This document shows, piece after piece, positions 54,163-63,900 of a stretch of DNA of 64,000 nucleotides (its first letter is position 1; each line of letters opens with the position of its first letter). The DNA comes from Nonlabens sp. MB-3u-79 (GTDB lineage Bacteria; Bacteroidota; Bacteroidia; Flavobacteriales; Flavobacteriaceae). Position numbers and translations under genes: made by a program. The stretch spans positions 186,001 through 250,000 of the forward strand of contig NZ_CP025116.1 of NCBI RefSeq assembly GCF_002831625.1. The letters are read 5' to 3'. The notes under the pieces are model-generated. The model worked only from the letters and a program-made list of their open reading frames with translations. It did not search any database and had not been told where the DNA came from.

Positions 54163-56655
54163 TTGAAGAATTTCTTACTATTTATTGCGTTACTCTCGAC
54201 CTGTTTGCTGTATGCCCAAGAGGCCATCATTCAAGGAATTATCTTAGATGAAAACAACAAGCCCATCGCAGATGTTAACGTAAATGTTTTAGGAACAACT
54301 CTAGGAACCGCAAGCGACAATACCGGTTTTTACAGACTCGTTGTCCCCGCAAATCAGAAGATCACTATTGTATTCACTTCCATTTCTTTTAAGTCTGCTA
54401 CTCAAAATTTTGAATTGGATGGAAAGGCACCGTTTGAATTTAATCCTGTACTAAAAACGGCCATTGAACAAATGGGTACCGTAACTATTAAAAACACCAG
54501 AACTAAAGAATTTGCTGGAATTACAAATGTAGACCCTAGGGTAGTGAGGGCAATTCCCGGCGTACAACCTGGTGTAGAAAACCTATTAAAATCACTTCCA
54601 GGGGTTTCCTCTAACAATGAATTAAGCACGCAATATGCCGTACGAGGTGGGAATTTTGACGAAAACCTCGTATACATCAATGAAATCGAAGTATACCGAC
54701 CGTTTTTAATACGCAGTGGCCAGCAAGAAGGATTGAGCATTGTGAATGCTGATTTAGTGCGCAATGTAGATTTCAGTGCGGGTGGTTTTCAATCAAAATA
54801 CGGTGACAAGTTGAGCTCTGTTCTTGACATTGAATACCGACGCCCAACAGAATTTGGCGCAGGAATAGACGCCAGCTTTTTAGGTGTGAATGCTTATATG
54901 GAAGGTACCGCTTTCGCGAAAGCGGCCACCGGAATACTGGGATTGCGGTATAGAAACAACAGTCTATTTGTGAATTCTAGAGAAACAGAGGCTATCACTA
55001 GACCCGTTTTTATAGACGCACAAACCTATTTTACTTATCAGGTGAACCCAAAATTTGAGCTGAGCTTTTTAGGAAATATTGCGATCAATAGTTACGAATT
55101 TGAACCGCTTACCTCGCAAACTAATTTTGGAACTGTAGATGATGCACAAGCCTTGATCATCAATTACGACGGAAGAGAAAACGATCAGTACGAGACCTAT
55201 TTTGGCGCAATGAAAGCCAGTTATGATGTCAATAAACTATTGAATTTACGTTTTATAACCAGCCTTTACCACACCCAAGAGCAGGAACATTTTGATATTT
55301 TAGGACGCTATCGCATCGGTCGACCCAACACAGATATAGGTGGTGATGACCTAGGAGAAGTTGATTTTACAAGAGCAATAGGTAGTGAGTTGGATCACGG
55401 ACGTAATGACTTGGATGCGCTTATCCTAAGTCTAGAACACAAAGGAACATTAGTACTTGACAGTGGTAAAAAAGAAAATGACCAGCTGGATTGGGGATTG
55501 AAATTTAATACGGAAGACATAAGAGATCGCGTAAGAGAATACACCGTAATTGACAGTGCTGGTTTTAATATCAGGCCACCTTCAGTTCCCGCAAATGACC
55601 AGCCTTATTTCTCCTACGTGGCTCCACTAGATGCCTTTGAGGCCGTAAGCGCAGATAATGATGTTCAAGTAACCCGATTACAAGCGTTTGCTCAATACAG
55701 CAGTCGTGGGTACTTAGGAGATCATGAGGTTTACTGGAATGCTGGTATGCGTTCGCACACTTGGAACGTCAGTGGAAGCGGTATTACAAGTACGACCCAA
55801 ACTGTTTTTTCTCCTCGCGGGCAAGTAGCTATAAAGCCTTATTGGACCAACACCAATATGCTTTTTAGATTCTCTTCTGGCCTGTATTACCAACCGCCAT
55901 TTTACAGAGAATTACGAGACCAACAAGGAGTGGTAAATCCAAGCGTAAAAGCTCAAAAATCAGTACATTTTGTAATGGGAAATGATTGGAGTTTTAACTG
56001 GACTCCAGAAGACGGAGAAAAAAGACCTTTTAAATTGACTAGTGAAGCGTATTACAAGAACTTAACTGATGTCAACACCTACACCTTAGAAAATGTAAGG
56101 ATACGCTACCGCGCAAACAACGATGCAACTGCTTATGCTTACGGTCTGGATGTAAGACTGGCCGGTGAGTTTATCAAAGGAACTGAAAGTTGGATTTCCC
56201 TAGGCTATTTAAAAACAGAGGAAAATCTAAATGGACGTGGTTTTATAGCCAGACCTACAGATCAACGACTTAAGGTTGCCTTTCTCTTCCAAGATTACGT
56301 CCCTAACATCCCTAATCTCAAAGCATATATCAATATGGTCTATAGCTCTGGGCTCCCTGGTGGATCCCCTAGCTATGCAGATCCTTATGATTTCCAATTC
56401 CGTTTAAAAGACTATTTTAGAGCAGATCTAGGTGTTCAATTTGTATTGGTAGACGATAAGAAGAAAGCCAAAGAAGGTAGTTGGTTAGAAAACTTTGATG
56501 AACTTTCTATAGGTGCTCAAATCTTTAATATTTTTGATTATGAAAACAATATTTCTAATCTTTGGGTAAGAGATGTAGCTACTAGTGCGCAATATGCCGT
56601 TCCTGTAAGACTGACTCCTAGAGTGTTTAATTTAAGGTTGATTGCTAAGTTGTAG
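54163..56655 (+). CDS. TonB-dependent receptor with carboxypeptidase-like N-terminal domain
   Basis: 830 residues; starts with TTG at 54163 (KNFLLFIALLSTCLLYAQ signal peptide), 9 bases after the M23 gene. A CarboxypepD_reg-like domain (GIILDENNKPIADVNVNVLGTTLGTASDNTGFYRL, about 25-60) precedes the plug (RVVRAIPGVQPGVENLLKSLPGVSSNNELSTQYAVRGGNFDENLVYINEIEV) and a 22-strand type barrel ending in FNLRLIAKL. Imports an unknown ligand. A perfect palindrome at 54909 encodes GTAFAKAATG in a barrel loop. Confidence 0.92.
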   Translation: MKNFLLFIALLSTCLLYAQEAIIQGIILDENNKPIADVNVNVLGTTLGTASDNTGFYRLVVPANQKITIVFTSISFKSATQNFELDGKAPFEFNPVLKTAIEQMGTVTIKNTRTKEFAGITNVDPRVVRAIPGVQPGVENLLKSLPGVSSNNELSTQYAVRGGNFDENLVYINEIEVYRPFLIRSGQQEGLSIVNADLVRNVDFSAGGFQSKYGDKLSSVLDIEYRRPTEFGAGIDASFLGVNAYMEGTAFAKAATGILGLRYRNNSLFVNSRETEAITRPVFIDAQTYFTYQVNPKFELSFLGNIAINSYEFEPLTSQTNFGTVDDAQALIINYDGRENDQYETYFGAMKASYDVNKLLNLRFITSLYHTQEQEHFDILGRYRIGRPNTDIGGDDLGEVDFTRAIGSELDHGRNDLDALILSLEHKGTLVLDSGKKENDQLDWGLKFNTEDIRDRVREYTVIDSAGFNIRPPSVPANDQPYFSYVAPLDAFEAVSADNDVQVTRLQAFAQYSSRGYLGDHEVYWNAGMRSHTWNVSGSGITSTTQTVFSPRGQVAIKPYWTNTNMLFRFSSGLYYQPPFYRELRDQQGVVNPSVKAQKSVHFVMGNDWSFNWTPEDGEKRPFKLTSEAYYKNLTDVNTYTLENVRIRYRANNDATAYAYGLDVRLAGEFIKGTESWISLGYLKTEENLNGRGFIARPTDQRLKVAFLFQDYVPNIPNLKAYINMVYSSGLPGGSPSYADPYDFQFRLKDYFRADLGVQFVLVDDKKKAKEGSWLENFDELSIGAQIFNIFDYENNISNLWVRDVATSAQYAVPVRLTPRVFNLRLIAKL
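54909..54924. repeat. Iterated 16-bp palindrome in the TonB receptor
   Basis: Perfect CGCTTTCGCGAAAGCG, read as AFAKA. Confidence 0.9.
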
Positions 56656-56664
56656 GATTAGGTA

Positions 56665-56758
56665 TGTGGTGAAATTAAAAAATCAGATGAGAAAATTGCC
56701 TTTTTATTTGTTGATCTTTTTGAGTTGTGTTGTTTAAAAAGGGCCATCTGATTTCACC
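56665..56758. other. Long-range inverted repeat downstream of the TonB receptor
   Basis: GGTGAAAT...AATCAGATG at 56667-56690 pairs with CATCTGATTTCACC at 56745-56758, and GCCTTTTT pairs with AAAAAGGGC inside. It may end the M23-TonB transcript. The rest of the 279-base gap is plain. Confidence 0.5.
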
Positions 56759-56934
56759 AAACTAGCTTGTAAGGTTGTGAAAATTGCATTCTTTCTAAAA
56801 CATAAAATCGCAAGAAGAATTTCTGTAATCTTAAAAACAGACTTACAAAAAACTATAGCGGTTCTTAGTTGGGTCACTGAAAACATCAGTTAAGCCCATG
56901 CGATGATAGAAAATGAAAGGTTCCTTAGATAACC

Positions 56935-58092
56935 TTAGACCACCATTGCTTGCAAATACTCCTTCAACACCCCTACTACATAATCCAGCTCTTCTTTTGT
57001 ATTGTAAATTGAAAAGCTAAAACGCAAACTAGGCTTGTTCAAATCTTCTTCTGAAAGTACACTGGTCAATACATGAGAACCTTTTTGAGAACCACTCTGG
57101 CATGCACTTCCCTTAGAACAGGCAATACCTTTTAAATCCATAGTAAATAAAAGCATCGCCGCTTTATCTGCTGGACATGGTAAACACACGTTCAATAGCG
57201 TATAGGTGCTATTTTCATGATCGCTGCAATTCCCATTAAATTTGACTCCTGGTACATGAGCTTCTAGTTGGTTCTTGAAATAGTTTTTAAGATCTAGAAC
57301 ATAAGCGCGATCTTCTTCCAAGTTATCATAAGCCATTTTCATAGCCAGATCCATACCTACAATATTGTGGACACTTTCAGTCCCCGCTCTAATACCTCGT
57401 TCTTGAGATCCACCTAAAATAATAGGTTTCAGACCGGTTCCTTTTCTTATAAAAGCAAAGCCTACTCCTTTAGGTCCATGGAATTTATGAGCAGATACCG
57501 CAGTAAAATCTACTGGCAACTTAGCCAAATCCATTTCATAATGCCCAACCGATTGTACACAATCGCTATGAAACAGAGCATTGTATTTTTTGCACAACGT
57601 CCCTACTCGATCGATGTCTAACTTATTACCGATCTCGTTATTGATGTGCATCAAAGAAACAAGTGTTTTCTTATCGCTAGAAGAAAGTAAGTGTTCCAAA
57701 TCTATATAATTGGGCGTACCGCACTCTTTTAATTTCACGTGAGCGACTTCAGTTCCGTATTTTTCTGCACAGTAATCTACAATGTAAATGACGGCATGAT
57801 GTTCTATAGAAGTAGTAATAATACGTTCTACGCCTAGGTCGCGTACACAACTATGAATAGCTAGGTTATCTGCCTCTGTACCACCAGAGGTGAAAATAAT
57901 TTCAGCTGCGGTGACGTTGAGTTGAGCAGCAATATTTTTACGGGCAGTTTCTACAAGCGACTTTGCACTGCGCCCAAACTTGTGTGTGGAGCTGGGGTTC
58001 CCATGCACTTCACTCATTACTTCAGTCATTCTCGTGATGACTTCTGGCCTCATTTGTGTGGTCGCTGCGCTATCTAGATAAACATGTTTCAT
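56935..58092 (-). CDS. Cysteine desulfurase, IscS/NifS family
   Basis: 385 residues of PLP fold-type I. LDSAATTQMRPEV, GNPSSTHKFGR, TSGGTEADNLAI, HSDCVQSVGHYE, SAHKFHGPKGVGF with the PLP-lysine, and GIACSKGSACQSGSQKGSHVL with the catalytic cysteine. It mobilises sulfur for Fe-S clusters, thiolation or other uses. No iscU, iscA or mnmA is adjacent, so the client pathway is open. Confidence 0.93.
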   Translation of the reverse strand: MKHVYLDSAATTQMRPEVITRMTEVMSEVHGNPSSTHKFGRSAKSLVETARKNIAAQLNVTAAEIIFTSGGTEADNLAIHSCVRDLGVERIITTSIEHHAVIYIVDYCAEKYGTEVAHVKLKECGTPNYIDLEHLLSSSDKKTLVSLMHINNEIGNKLDIDRVGTLCKKYNALFHSDCVQSVGHYEMDLAKLPVDFTAVSAHKFHGPKGVGFAFIRKGTGLKPIILGGSQERGIRAGTESVHNIVGMDLAMKMAYDNLEEDRAYVLDLKNYFKNQLEAHVPGVKFNGNCSDHENSTYTLLNVCLPCPADKAAMLLFTMDLKGIACSKGSACQSGSQKGSHVLTSVLSEEDLNKPSLRFSFSIYNTKEELDYVVGVLKEYLQAMVV

Positions 58093-58165
58093 AAAGGCAA
58101 AAGTAAATTATTTACAATAAAAATGAGACTTTAGCGCTTTAATATGATTGACTACTTTTGTAAAC

Positions 58166-59140
58166 ATGAAAAAACTGCTGTACCTTATTTTTCCTATAGT
58201 TTTAATAGGCTGTGATGATGGAGATATCATTACTAATGACTTTGATTTTGAAGATTCTAGTGTAGAAGCCTGTGACCCTACTCTTGTCTCGGGTAGTGTG
58301 AATAATTACGTTTTTTATAAAAACGAAAATACCAACTTTGAAAGCTTGGTACTACAGTTTACTACTGCTGAAGACATCTTAAACGCAGATGGGGAATACG
58401 GGCCATTCCAAATAACGTTTAACGGAGCCAACACATTTGAATACCGCAAATTCGATGCTGCCCCAGGATCTAATTATTACTGCAACAGCATACCGCCTAG
58501 TTCTCCAAGAGTTACAGAAGTCTACACCGCTATGGCTGGAGATCTTTATATAAATACTGAACCCCGCACTGATGATGACGATGATGGCATTCCAGCCGCT
58601 GCAGAAGGAGCAGAATTTATAGATGGTATAATTGACCCGGCGTCCAGTCAAGATAGTGACGGTGACGGAATTCCAGATTACCTGGACATTGATGATGACG
58701 GGGATAATGTGCCAACTGATCAAGAAGGTGTTGTTTTAGGAACTAATGGGAGTGTAAATGTCGCCGCTAGTAGGGATACTGACGCAGACGGGACACCAGA
58801 CTACTTAGATACTGATGATGACGGAGATGGGGTGCTTACGATTAATGAAGATACCAACCGCGATCTAGACCCTACTAATGACATTGCTCTTGGCTCTACC
58901 GTACCTAATTACAGAGACCTTTCAATAAATTCACAAGCAAATCCAGTTATTGTGCAATACAGAGAGCACACCATACAACGCATCACCCAATTACGCATCA
59001 GTATTACTAATTTGAGTTTACAAAATGACCGAGAAGAAATTGTTTTTGAATCGTACCCATTTGGAGATTTTCTAAAAGAAGCGGTTCAATTGAGTTGCAC
59101 ACCACCCTTTACGGGTTCTGGTGGATGTATATTTCAGTAG
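58166..59140 (+). CDS. Lipoprotein with thrombospondin type 3-like calcium repeats
   Basis: 324 residues from MKKLLYLIFPIVLIGC, a lipobox (Cys 16); an upstream in-frame ATG is less suitable. After a 100-residue beta region come three acidic repeats (DDDDDGIPAAAEG, DSDGDGIPDYLDIDDDGDNV, DTDADGTPDYLDTDDDGDGV), typical Ca2+-binding TSP3-like modules. The C-terminus is unassigned. The end overlaps the convergent Smr gene by 32 bases. Confidence 0.83.
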   Translation: MKKLLYLIFPIVLIGCDDGDIITNDFDFEDSSVEACDPTLVSGSVNNYVFYKNENTNFESLVLQFTTAEDILNADGEYGPFQITFNGANTFEYRKFDAAPGSNYYCNSIPPSSPRVTEVYTAMAGDLYINTEPRTDDDDDGIPAAAEGAEFIDGIIDPASSQDSDGDGIPDYLDIDDDGDNVPTDQEGVVLGTNGSVNVAASRDTDADGTPDYLDTDDDGDGVLTINEDTNRDLDPTNDIALGSTVPNYRDLSINSQANPVIVQYREHTIQRITQLRISITNLSLQNDREEIVFESYPFGDFLKEAVQLSCTPPFTGSGGCIFQ

Positions 59141-59639
59141 CACCGCGACCGTACTTCTGGTAATCGGCATCATAAAACTTAATTTGTCCGTAGCGCTGGA
59201 AGAGGTAATTCAACTCTTCTTTGAGCACGCCTTGACCTACTCCATGAATAAATACTAGTTTTGGAATACGGCTTTGTATGGCCCATTCTATTTTATGCCT
59301 TGCCGTATCAATTTGAAGATTGAGTTTATCATAAGCGTCCATTCCACGTTCTGACTTTACGAGTTGGTGAATATGTAAATCAACTTCTACTGCTGGAATA
59401 AAAGCAGCTTTTTTTCTAGAAACAAATCTTGTTTTTGATTTTTTAGGCGCTGGTTCTTCCTTGCGCACGACATTAGTCACTTTGAAAGACCTGTCTAAAA
59501 TCAACTCGCTTTGGTGGTAAGTTATTTCAATGCCTTCATCTGTTAAAATGGTTATTTGTTCCGCTTTCGCGAAAGCGACCACTCCACCAAATTCATCATC
59601 CAAAACCAACACCCGTTCACCTACATTAAATCCAGACAT
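59109..59639 (-). CDS. Smr-domain protein (MutS2 C-terminal-like)
   Basis: 176 residues. The C-terminal Smr domain (about 90-176) has VDLHIHQLV, LKFIHG-like LVFIHGVGQGVLKEELNYLF and GRGATEIYIH, matching stand-alone Smr nucleases. The N-terminal 60 residues include a KOW-like GERVLVLDDEFGGVV segment as in flavobacterial DUF2027-type proteins. A palindrome copy at 59562 encodes VAFAKAEQ. Confidence 0.88.
   Translation of the reverse strand: MSGFNVGERVLVLDDEFGGVVAFAKAEQITILTDEGIEITYHQSELILDRSFKVTNVVRKEEPAPKKSKTRFVSRKKAAFIPAVEVDLHIHQLVKSERGMDAYDKLNLQIDTARHKIEWAIQSRIPKLVFIHGVGQGVLKEELNYLFQRYGQIKFYDADYQKYGRGATEIYIHQNP
59562..59577. repeat. Iterated 16-bp palindrome in the Smr gene
   Basis: Perfect CGCTTTCGCGAAAGCG, read as AFAKA. 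Confidence 0.9.
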
Positions 59640-59642
59640 GTG

Positions 59643-59858
59643 TTATTCTTCTTCTTCATTTTCTTCATTCAAATGATCGTCTCGATGCTCCGCCCAATGA
59701 TTGCTCGCCCGGTAAGCGCCAAACATGAGAAACAGGAGCCCAAAAATCTTAAAATAGACGTTTACAGACTCCATAATAACCGAATACCATAAAAATATAG
59801 CACCCACTAGTATAAAAAATGCATTTATAAATTGTAATTTGTTGTTCTTAATCGGCAT
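59643..59858 (-). CDS. Small membrane protein
   Basis: 71 residues, two transmembrane helices (INAFFILVGAIFLWYSVIM and VYFKIFGLLFLMFGAYRA) and a very acidic tail (HLNEENEEEE). Three bases upstream of the Smr gene, so co-transcribed with it. Function unknown. Confidence 0.8.
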   Translation of the reverse strand: MPIKNNKLQFINAFFILVGAIFLWYSVIMESVNVYFKIFGLLFLMFGAYRASNHWAEHRDDHLNEENEEEE

Positions 59859-59935
59859 TATATTTATTTGATCTAATTAATGCAGCAAATCTAAAAACTT
59901 ATCTAAAAATATTAAGGTTTAGCATCGTAAAATTA

Positions 59936-59943
59936 TATTTTTG
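59936..59943 (+). promoter_or_regulatory. Candidate -7 element for the T9SS protein gene
   Basis: TATTTTTG, exact TAnnTTTG, 19 bases before the start codon. Confidence 0.5.
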
Positions 59944-59962
59944 CAGTGTTAAAGTTCTTACT

Positions 59963-61969
59963 ATGAAGAAAATATTATGTTTATTTTTAGTCGTGTTCGC
60001 TATTCAAATGGCAACAGCTCAGCTTTGGGTAGTCGGAGATAATTTTGTTTATTCAAAAGGTACAGATATCTTCGTGAAAGATAAGATTAACCTGGATAGC
60101 GATTCCAAAATATATTTAAGAGAGGAAGCTCAATTAATACAAGATAATGATGTAGAAAATGAAGGAGATGGTATTATTTCTGTATTCCAAGAAGGAACCT
60201 CTAATGCATTTACTTACAATTACTGGTCTGCACCAGTAGGAAAAACATTAACAACATCTGGTAATGAAGGTTTTTTAAATTCCCAAATCAAATATCCTAC
60301 TGTAGATACTTCAACCATTACCTCTACTGATTTAACAACCACCGCAGGAATTTCTACAATACTTCCCTACGGCTCAAGCAACGGTGTTACTGATGATGGT
60401 AATATAGGTGGTACTCCACTGCGCATTGCTGGAAGATGGTTATGGACATATGATAGTGGTGGCAACCCTCTTACTGGTTATGCAGGATGGACTATTTTTA
60501 ATGGTAATCAGACTACTCGTACTGGTTATGGTTTTACTATGAAAGGTGTTCAAGGTATGGGGACGTCCCCTAACAATGGCACTTTTAATGGAGCAACTGG
60601 TCAACGATATGATTTTAGAGGTCGTCCTAACAATGGTACGATTCTAGTAGGCGTTGGTAATGATAACGGTACTCTTGCTGGTAACCCGTATCCAAGCGCT
60701 TTGGATATGAAAAAGTTTATTAAAGAGAATGCTACAGACACAGGACTTAACTCCGTAAAAATGGATCCATGGGTAGAGTTTTGGGAATCACAAGTAGAGA
60801 CCTCTCACTCCTTAACAAGTTATTTAGGTGGATATTCCAGATACGTACCTATGGGGTTTGATCCTGGAGTATTGAGTGGTTTTGCTACTGAAGGAGTTTA
60901 TTTAGAAGCTATTTTTAGAAGAACAGATAACAATGGTAACATCATGACCAGCACAGCAACTTCGAGTAGTGGATCTGGACCTCCTCCCCCAATAGGATTT
61001 GGAATTGACGGTAAAAGAAGGTTTGCTCCTGTAGGTCAAGGGTTTTTTATATCTAGAACCAACTCTGAAATGGTTTTAACACCGTCCTCTTTTGCACAAG
61101 ACGAAACACCAAACATTACTAATGGTGTGGCCTTACCAAGTGGTATCATAGGAGAAGAAATTGAGTTTAATAATACTATGCGTGTATTTGAAAAAGAGAA
61201 TGGGACTAATTCTATTTTCAAATCTGCTCCTGGAAACGCTAGCTCTAATCCGCAGGATGCTTTAATTGCACGTCAAATACCTAAGATGATTTTAAACGTT
61301 GTCCCTAACGGGTTATACGCAAGACCACTTACTTTTGCTTTTCACGATAGTACTTCACAAGCATATGATTTTGCTTGGGAAGGACCTATTTCTGGAAGAA
61401 TAAATACAGATGCTTATATCAAAATAGGTGCTTCTGGTGAGTATGCTCTTTCTTCACAAGCATTTGATGAAGATATGACTTTACCTATAGGAGTTCAGGT
61501 AGCTAGCAGCTTTACCGCTCCGATTGATGTGGAATTTGAACTTGCTTTTATGATCAATTTTGATCCTACCAATGTCTATTTACACGATATTCAAACTGGC
61601 GTATATCACGACATCAAATCTGGAAACAAAACTTTACTCATTGCACCAGGCCACTACACCAACCGTTTTGAAATAACATTTAAAAACACTTCTGGCACGT
61701 TAAGCAATAACAGTCTTGAAGCTACTAACTTTGATGTTTTCCAAAACAATAGAAATAAAGAATTGACTGTTTTAAATCCAGCCTTAGAAGAGATAGCAAA
61801 TATTTCTTTATACGATCTTGCTGGAAGACAAATATTCTCTAGCCAGCCGTCATCAAATGAGGCTAGTTACAGTTTTGATACTGCCACTTTATCAAGCGCT
61901 ATTTACATTGCAAGAGTAACTACAACTAATAATAAAGAAACTGCTGTCAAAGTAAGCGTTTCTAACTAA
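59963..61969 (+). CDS. Large secreted protein with T9SS sorting domain
   Basis: 668 residues. Signal peptide ending at ATAQ (about residue 19). The body is Asn/Thr/Gly-rich and beta-type, with NYWSAPVG and AGNPYPSALDM motifs seen in many flavobacterial surface proteins. The last 75 residues (FDVFQNNRNKELTVLN, ISLYDLAGRQIFSS, SAIYIARVTT) are a type A sorting domain for type IX secretion. Cargo function unknown. The next gene starts 4 bases after its stop. Confidence 0.87.
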   Translation: MKKILCLFLVVFAIQMATAQLWVVGDNFVYSKGTDIFVKDKINLDSDSKIYLREEAQLIQDNDVENEGDGIISVFQEGTSNAFTYNYWSAPVGKTLTTSGNEGFLNSQIKYPTVDTSTITSTDLTTTAGISTILPYGSSNGVTDDGNIGGTPLRIAGRWLWTYDSGGNPLTGYAGWTIFNGNQTTRTGYGFTMKGVQGMGTSPNNGTFNGATGQRYDFRGRPNNGTILVGVGNDNGTLAGNPYPSALDMKKFIKENATDTGLNSVKMDPWVEFWESQVETSHSLTSYLGGYSRYVPMGFDPGVLSGFATEGVYLEAIFRRTDNNGNIMTSTATSSSGSGPPPPIGFGIDGKRRFAPVGQGFFISRTNSEMVLTPSSFAQDETPNITNGVALPSGIIGEEIEFNNTMRVFEKENGTNSIFKSAPGNASSNPQDALIARQIPKMILNVVPNGLYARPLTFAFHDSTSQAYDFAWEGPISGRINTDAYIKIGASGEYALSSQAFDEDMTLPIGVQVASSFTAPIDVEFELAFMINFDPTNVYLHDIQTGVYHDIKSGNKTLLIAPGHYTNRFEITFKNTSGTLSNNSLEATNFDVFQNNRNKELTVLNPALEEIANISLYDLAGRQIFSSQPSSNEASYSFDTATLSSAIYIARVTTTNNKETAVKVSVSN

Positions 61970-61973
61970 TACA

Positions 61974-62267
61974 ATGACAGTGCTCATGACTGATAGCTGG
62001 ATGCTACCGTGTATGAGTAAACAATTAACGGGAATGGACTGTCCTGGATGTGGAATCCAGCGGTCCATTTCTTTTTTATTACAAGGACATCTATCAGACT
62101 CTTTTCTTATGTACCCTGGATTATTTCCTGGTATTTTTTTATTCTTTTTTCTTATATTTGATTGGTTTACAGATGTGAAACATGGTGAACAAATTAAACT
62201 CTGGGCCACCATCATCACCATAGGTACTATTCTAACGAGTTTTATAGTTAAAATGCTAATACATTAA
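61974..62267 (+). CDS. DUF2752 membrane protein
   Basis: 97 residues. LTGMDCPGCGIQRSISFLLQG is the DUF2752 signature (CPGCGxxR), with two hydrophobic segments following. It is 4 bases downstream of the T9SS protein. A shorter start (MTDSWMLPCM) is possible. A paralogue lies at 63216. Confidence 0.88.
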   Translation: MTVLMTDSWMLPCMSKQLTGMDCPGCGIQRSISFLLQGHLSDSFLMYPGLFPGIFLFFFLIFDWFTDVKHGEQIKLWATIITIGTILTSFIVKMLIH

Positions 62268-62327
62268 AAAATATTGTAACATTGTATACCTATTGTCAAC
62301 TAACTTAATAATTAAAACCAACCCACC

Positions 62328-62690
62328 ATGCAAAAATTAAACACCACCTTAGTGTACATCTTATCTGTTATCGGATTCTTATGCTGTTGTGTCTACGGTA
62401 TAGGAACTATTTCAGCTATTATAGCTCTTGTAGTAGCAAACAAAGAACTTGCTAAATACAATGCCAACCCAGATGAGTATATAAACGGTAACGCGATGAA
62501 AACAGCAAGGACTGTTGCTATTGTTTCCTTATTTATTTCATTCATTGGTCTTGCATTTGTGATATGGTCATTAGTTAATCCATGTCTGTTTTTTGATTGG
62601 TACATAGGTGTATTTGAAGGAATGGAAGGAATGCCAGCAGAATCTATGGAACAAATTTATCAAGCAGCTGAAGAAGCTGGATGTAGATAA
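62328..62690 (+). CDS. CCC-motif membrane protein
   Basis: 120 residues, with LSVIGFLCCCVYGIGTISAIIALVVANKELAKYNANPDEY near the start. This CCC-motif plus NKEL layout defines a small Bacteroidota membrane-protein family (DUF4190-like). A second helix (VAIVSLFISFIGLAFVIWSLV) follows and an acidic C-terminus. Function unknown. Ends with a terminator. Confidence 0.85.
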   Translation: MQKLNTTLVYILSVIGFLCCCVYGIGTISAIIALVVANKELAKYNANPDEYINGNAMKTARTVAIVSLFISFIGLAFVIWSLVNPCLFFDWYIGVFEGMEGMPAESMEQIYQAAEEAGCR

Positions 62691-62710
62691 ATCCTATAAA
62701 ATCATAATTA

Positions 62711-62746
62711 AAAAAAAGGGAAAGCTCACGCTTTCCCTTTTTTTTT
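62711..62746 (+). terminator. Terminator after the CCC-motif gene
   Basis: AAAAGGGAAAGC / GCTTTCCCTTTT with a short loop and a long T run. Confidence 0.93.
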
Positions 62747-63215
62747 GTTGATATCCCGAGCTTAATTTGCTTTTAAACACAACTTCAAATTGATGAGAAC
62801 ATCTAGAAACAAAACGCTCCCCAGCTGAGCAAACCCCAGCCCCTATAAACAGAAAACCTAGCCTTGTGTTTTCTCGCACCGAAATCGATTAAAAAACAGC
62901 TACAGATTCATAACAGCTTTAGAAAACCTTAATCGCAACGGGGTCATCTAAGGTGTGTTCTGAAAGTCCTACAGAGATAAGTTGAAGTTTTCCTTTCACT
63001 GAGTTATTTTACACTGAGAGGAGCTTTCAAGGACTTACATGGGTTAAGTTTACAACTAAGTATACATATCGATACTTTAAGTTACTTACGCAGCGCCAAT
63101 AAGAATAAGATATAAAGCCACTACATTTAGAAAAGGTCTATTATAGATCAGGAAGAACAGTTAATGACAACTCCTTTATTATAAATAACACTAAGCTTTA
63201 CAGAGCCCCAACAAC
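62747..63215. other. Gap with no supported gene
   Basis: About 470 bases of low-GC sequence between convergent units. Short frames have no family features and no RNA fold was recognised. Confidence 0.5.
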
Positions 63216-63602
63216 TTATAGATTACGCAAAATAGTAAAAACTATAATGACTGCAAATACAGAGAGTACCAGATACTTATTATTAATTACACGTCTAAAA
63301 GAATGACCCCTCAAAGAAGGAATCCATTCAAAGACACCTACCAAAATTCCAAAAGGCAGTAAAAAAAACAACAGCGGATTATAATTAAAAGCTTTTTCCA
63401 ACTCTCCGTTCAATAAAGAATGAACCGCTCGCTGCGATCCACAACCTGGACAGTCATAACCCATTACGTATTTACTGGGACATTGTGGAAAAAAAACCGA
63501 CTCTTCTGGGTGGTAATTTTTAAACAAAAAAAATGCGGCAGCTGTAAAAATCACAGCGCCGCAAATTAGTAGTATTTTATGATAACTTTTAAAACGAACC
63601 AT
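63216..63602 (-). CDS. DUF2752 membrane protein
   Basis: 128 residues from the ATG at 63602. VMGYDCPGCGSQRAVHSLLNG is the DUF2752 signature, with hydrophobic segments before (ILLICGAVIFTAAAFFLF) and after. It overlaps the end of the CD225 gene by 14 bases, so is translationally coupled to it. The paralogue at 61974 lies next to a CCC-motif gene. Confidence 0.88.
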   Translation of the reverse strand: MVRFKSYHKILLICGAVIFTAAAFFLFKNYHPEESVFFPQCPSKYVMGYDCPGCGSQRAVHSLLNGELEKAFNYNPLLFFLLPFGILVGVFEWIPSLRGHSFRRVINNKYLVLSVFAVIIVFTILRNL

Positions 63603-63900
63603 TAGCAAGTGCAGCAAGGATTCCTGTAAAGAAAAAGACTGCAATAACGGCAACACCTGTCGCAACAGCTGCAATCACCCAGTTTTTAGCTTTTCTACTA
63701 GAATCTAAAGCACCTTGTATATCTCCCATTCTATGCTTGCTCTCTACTTGCGAACTGTAAATAATAGCAATGATTCCAAAAATCTGGCAACATAATATGG
63801 TCACTATAATAGATTCGGCCAACCATGTTTTAGGTGCTGGACCATTATTATTACCTGGATTAAATTGTTGCGAGTGCTGAGGTTGGTTTTGATCTTCCAT
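63589..63900 (-). CDS. CD225/dispanin-family membrane protein
   Basis: 103 residues. After a Gln/Asn-rich soluble N-terminus, TWLAESIIVTILCCQIFGIIAIIYSSQVESKHRMGDIQGALDSSRKAKNW is the CD225 domain: a helix with double cysteine, a conserved AIIYS, and a basic loop. A second helix (WVIAAVATGVAVIAVFFFTG) follows. Function in bacteria is unknown; in animals the family includes IFITM proteins. Confidence 0.88.
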   Translation of the reverse strand: MEDQNQPQHSQQFNPGNNNGPAPKTWLAESIIVTILCCQIFGIIAIIYSSQVESKHRMGDIQGALDSSRKAKNWVIAAVATGVAVIAVFFFTGILAALANGSF

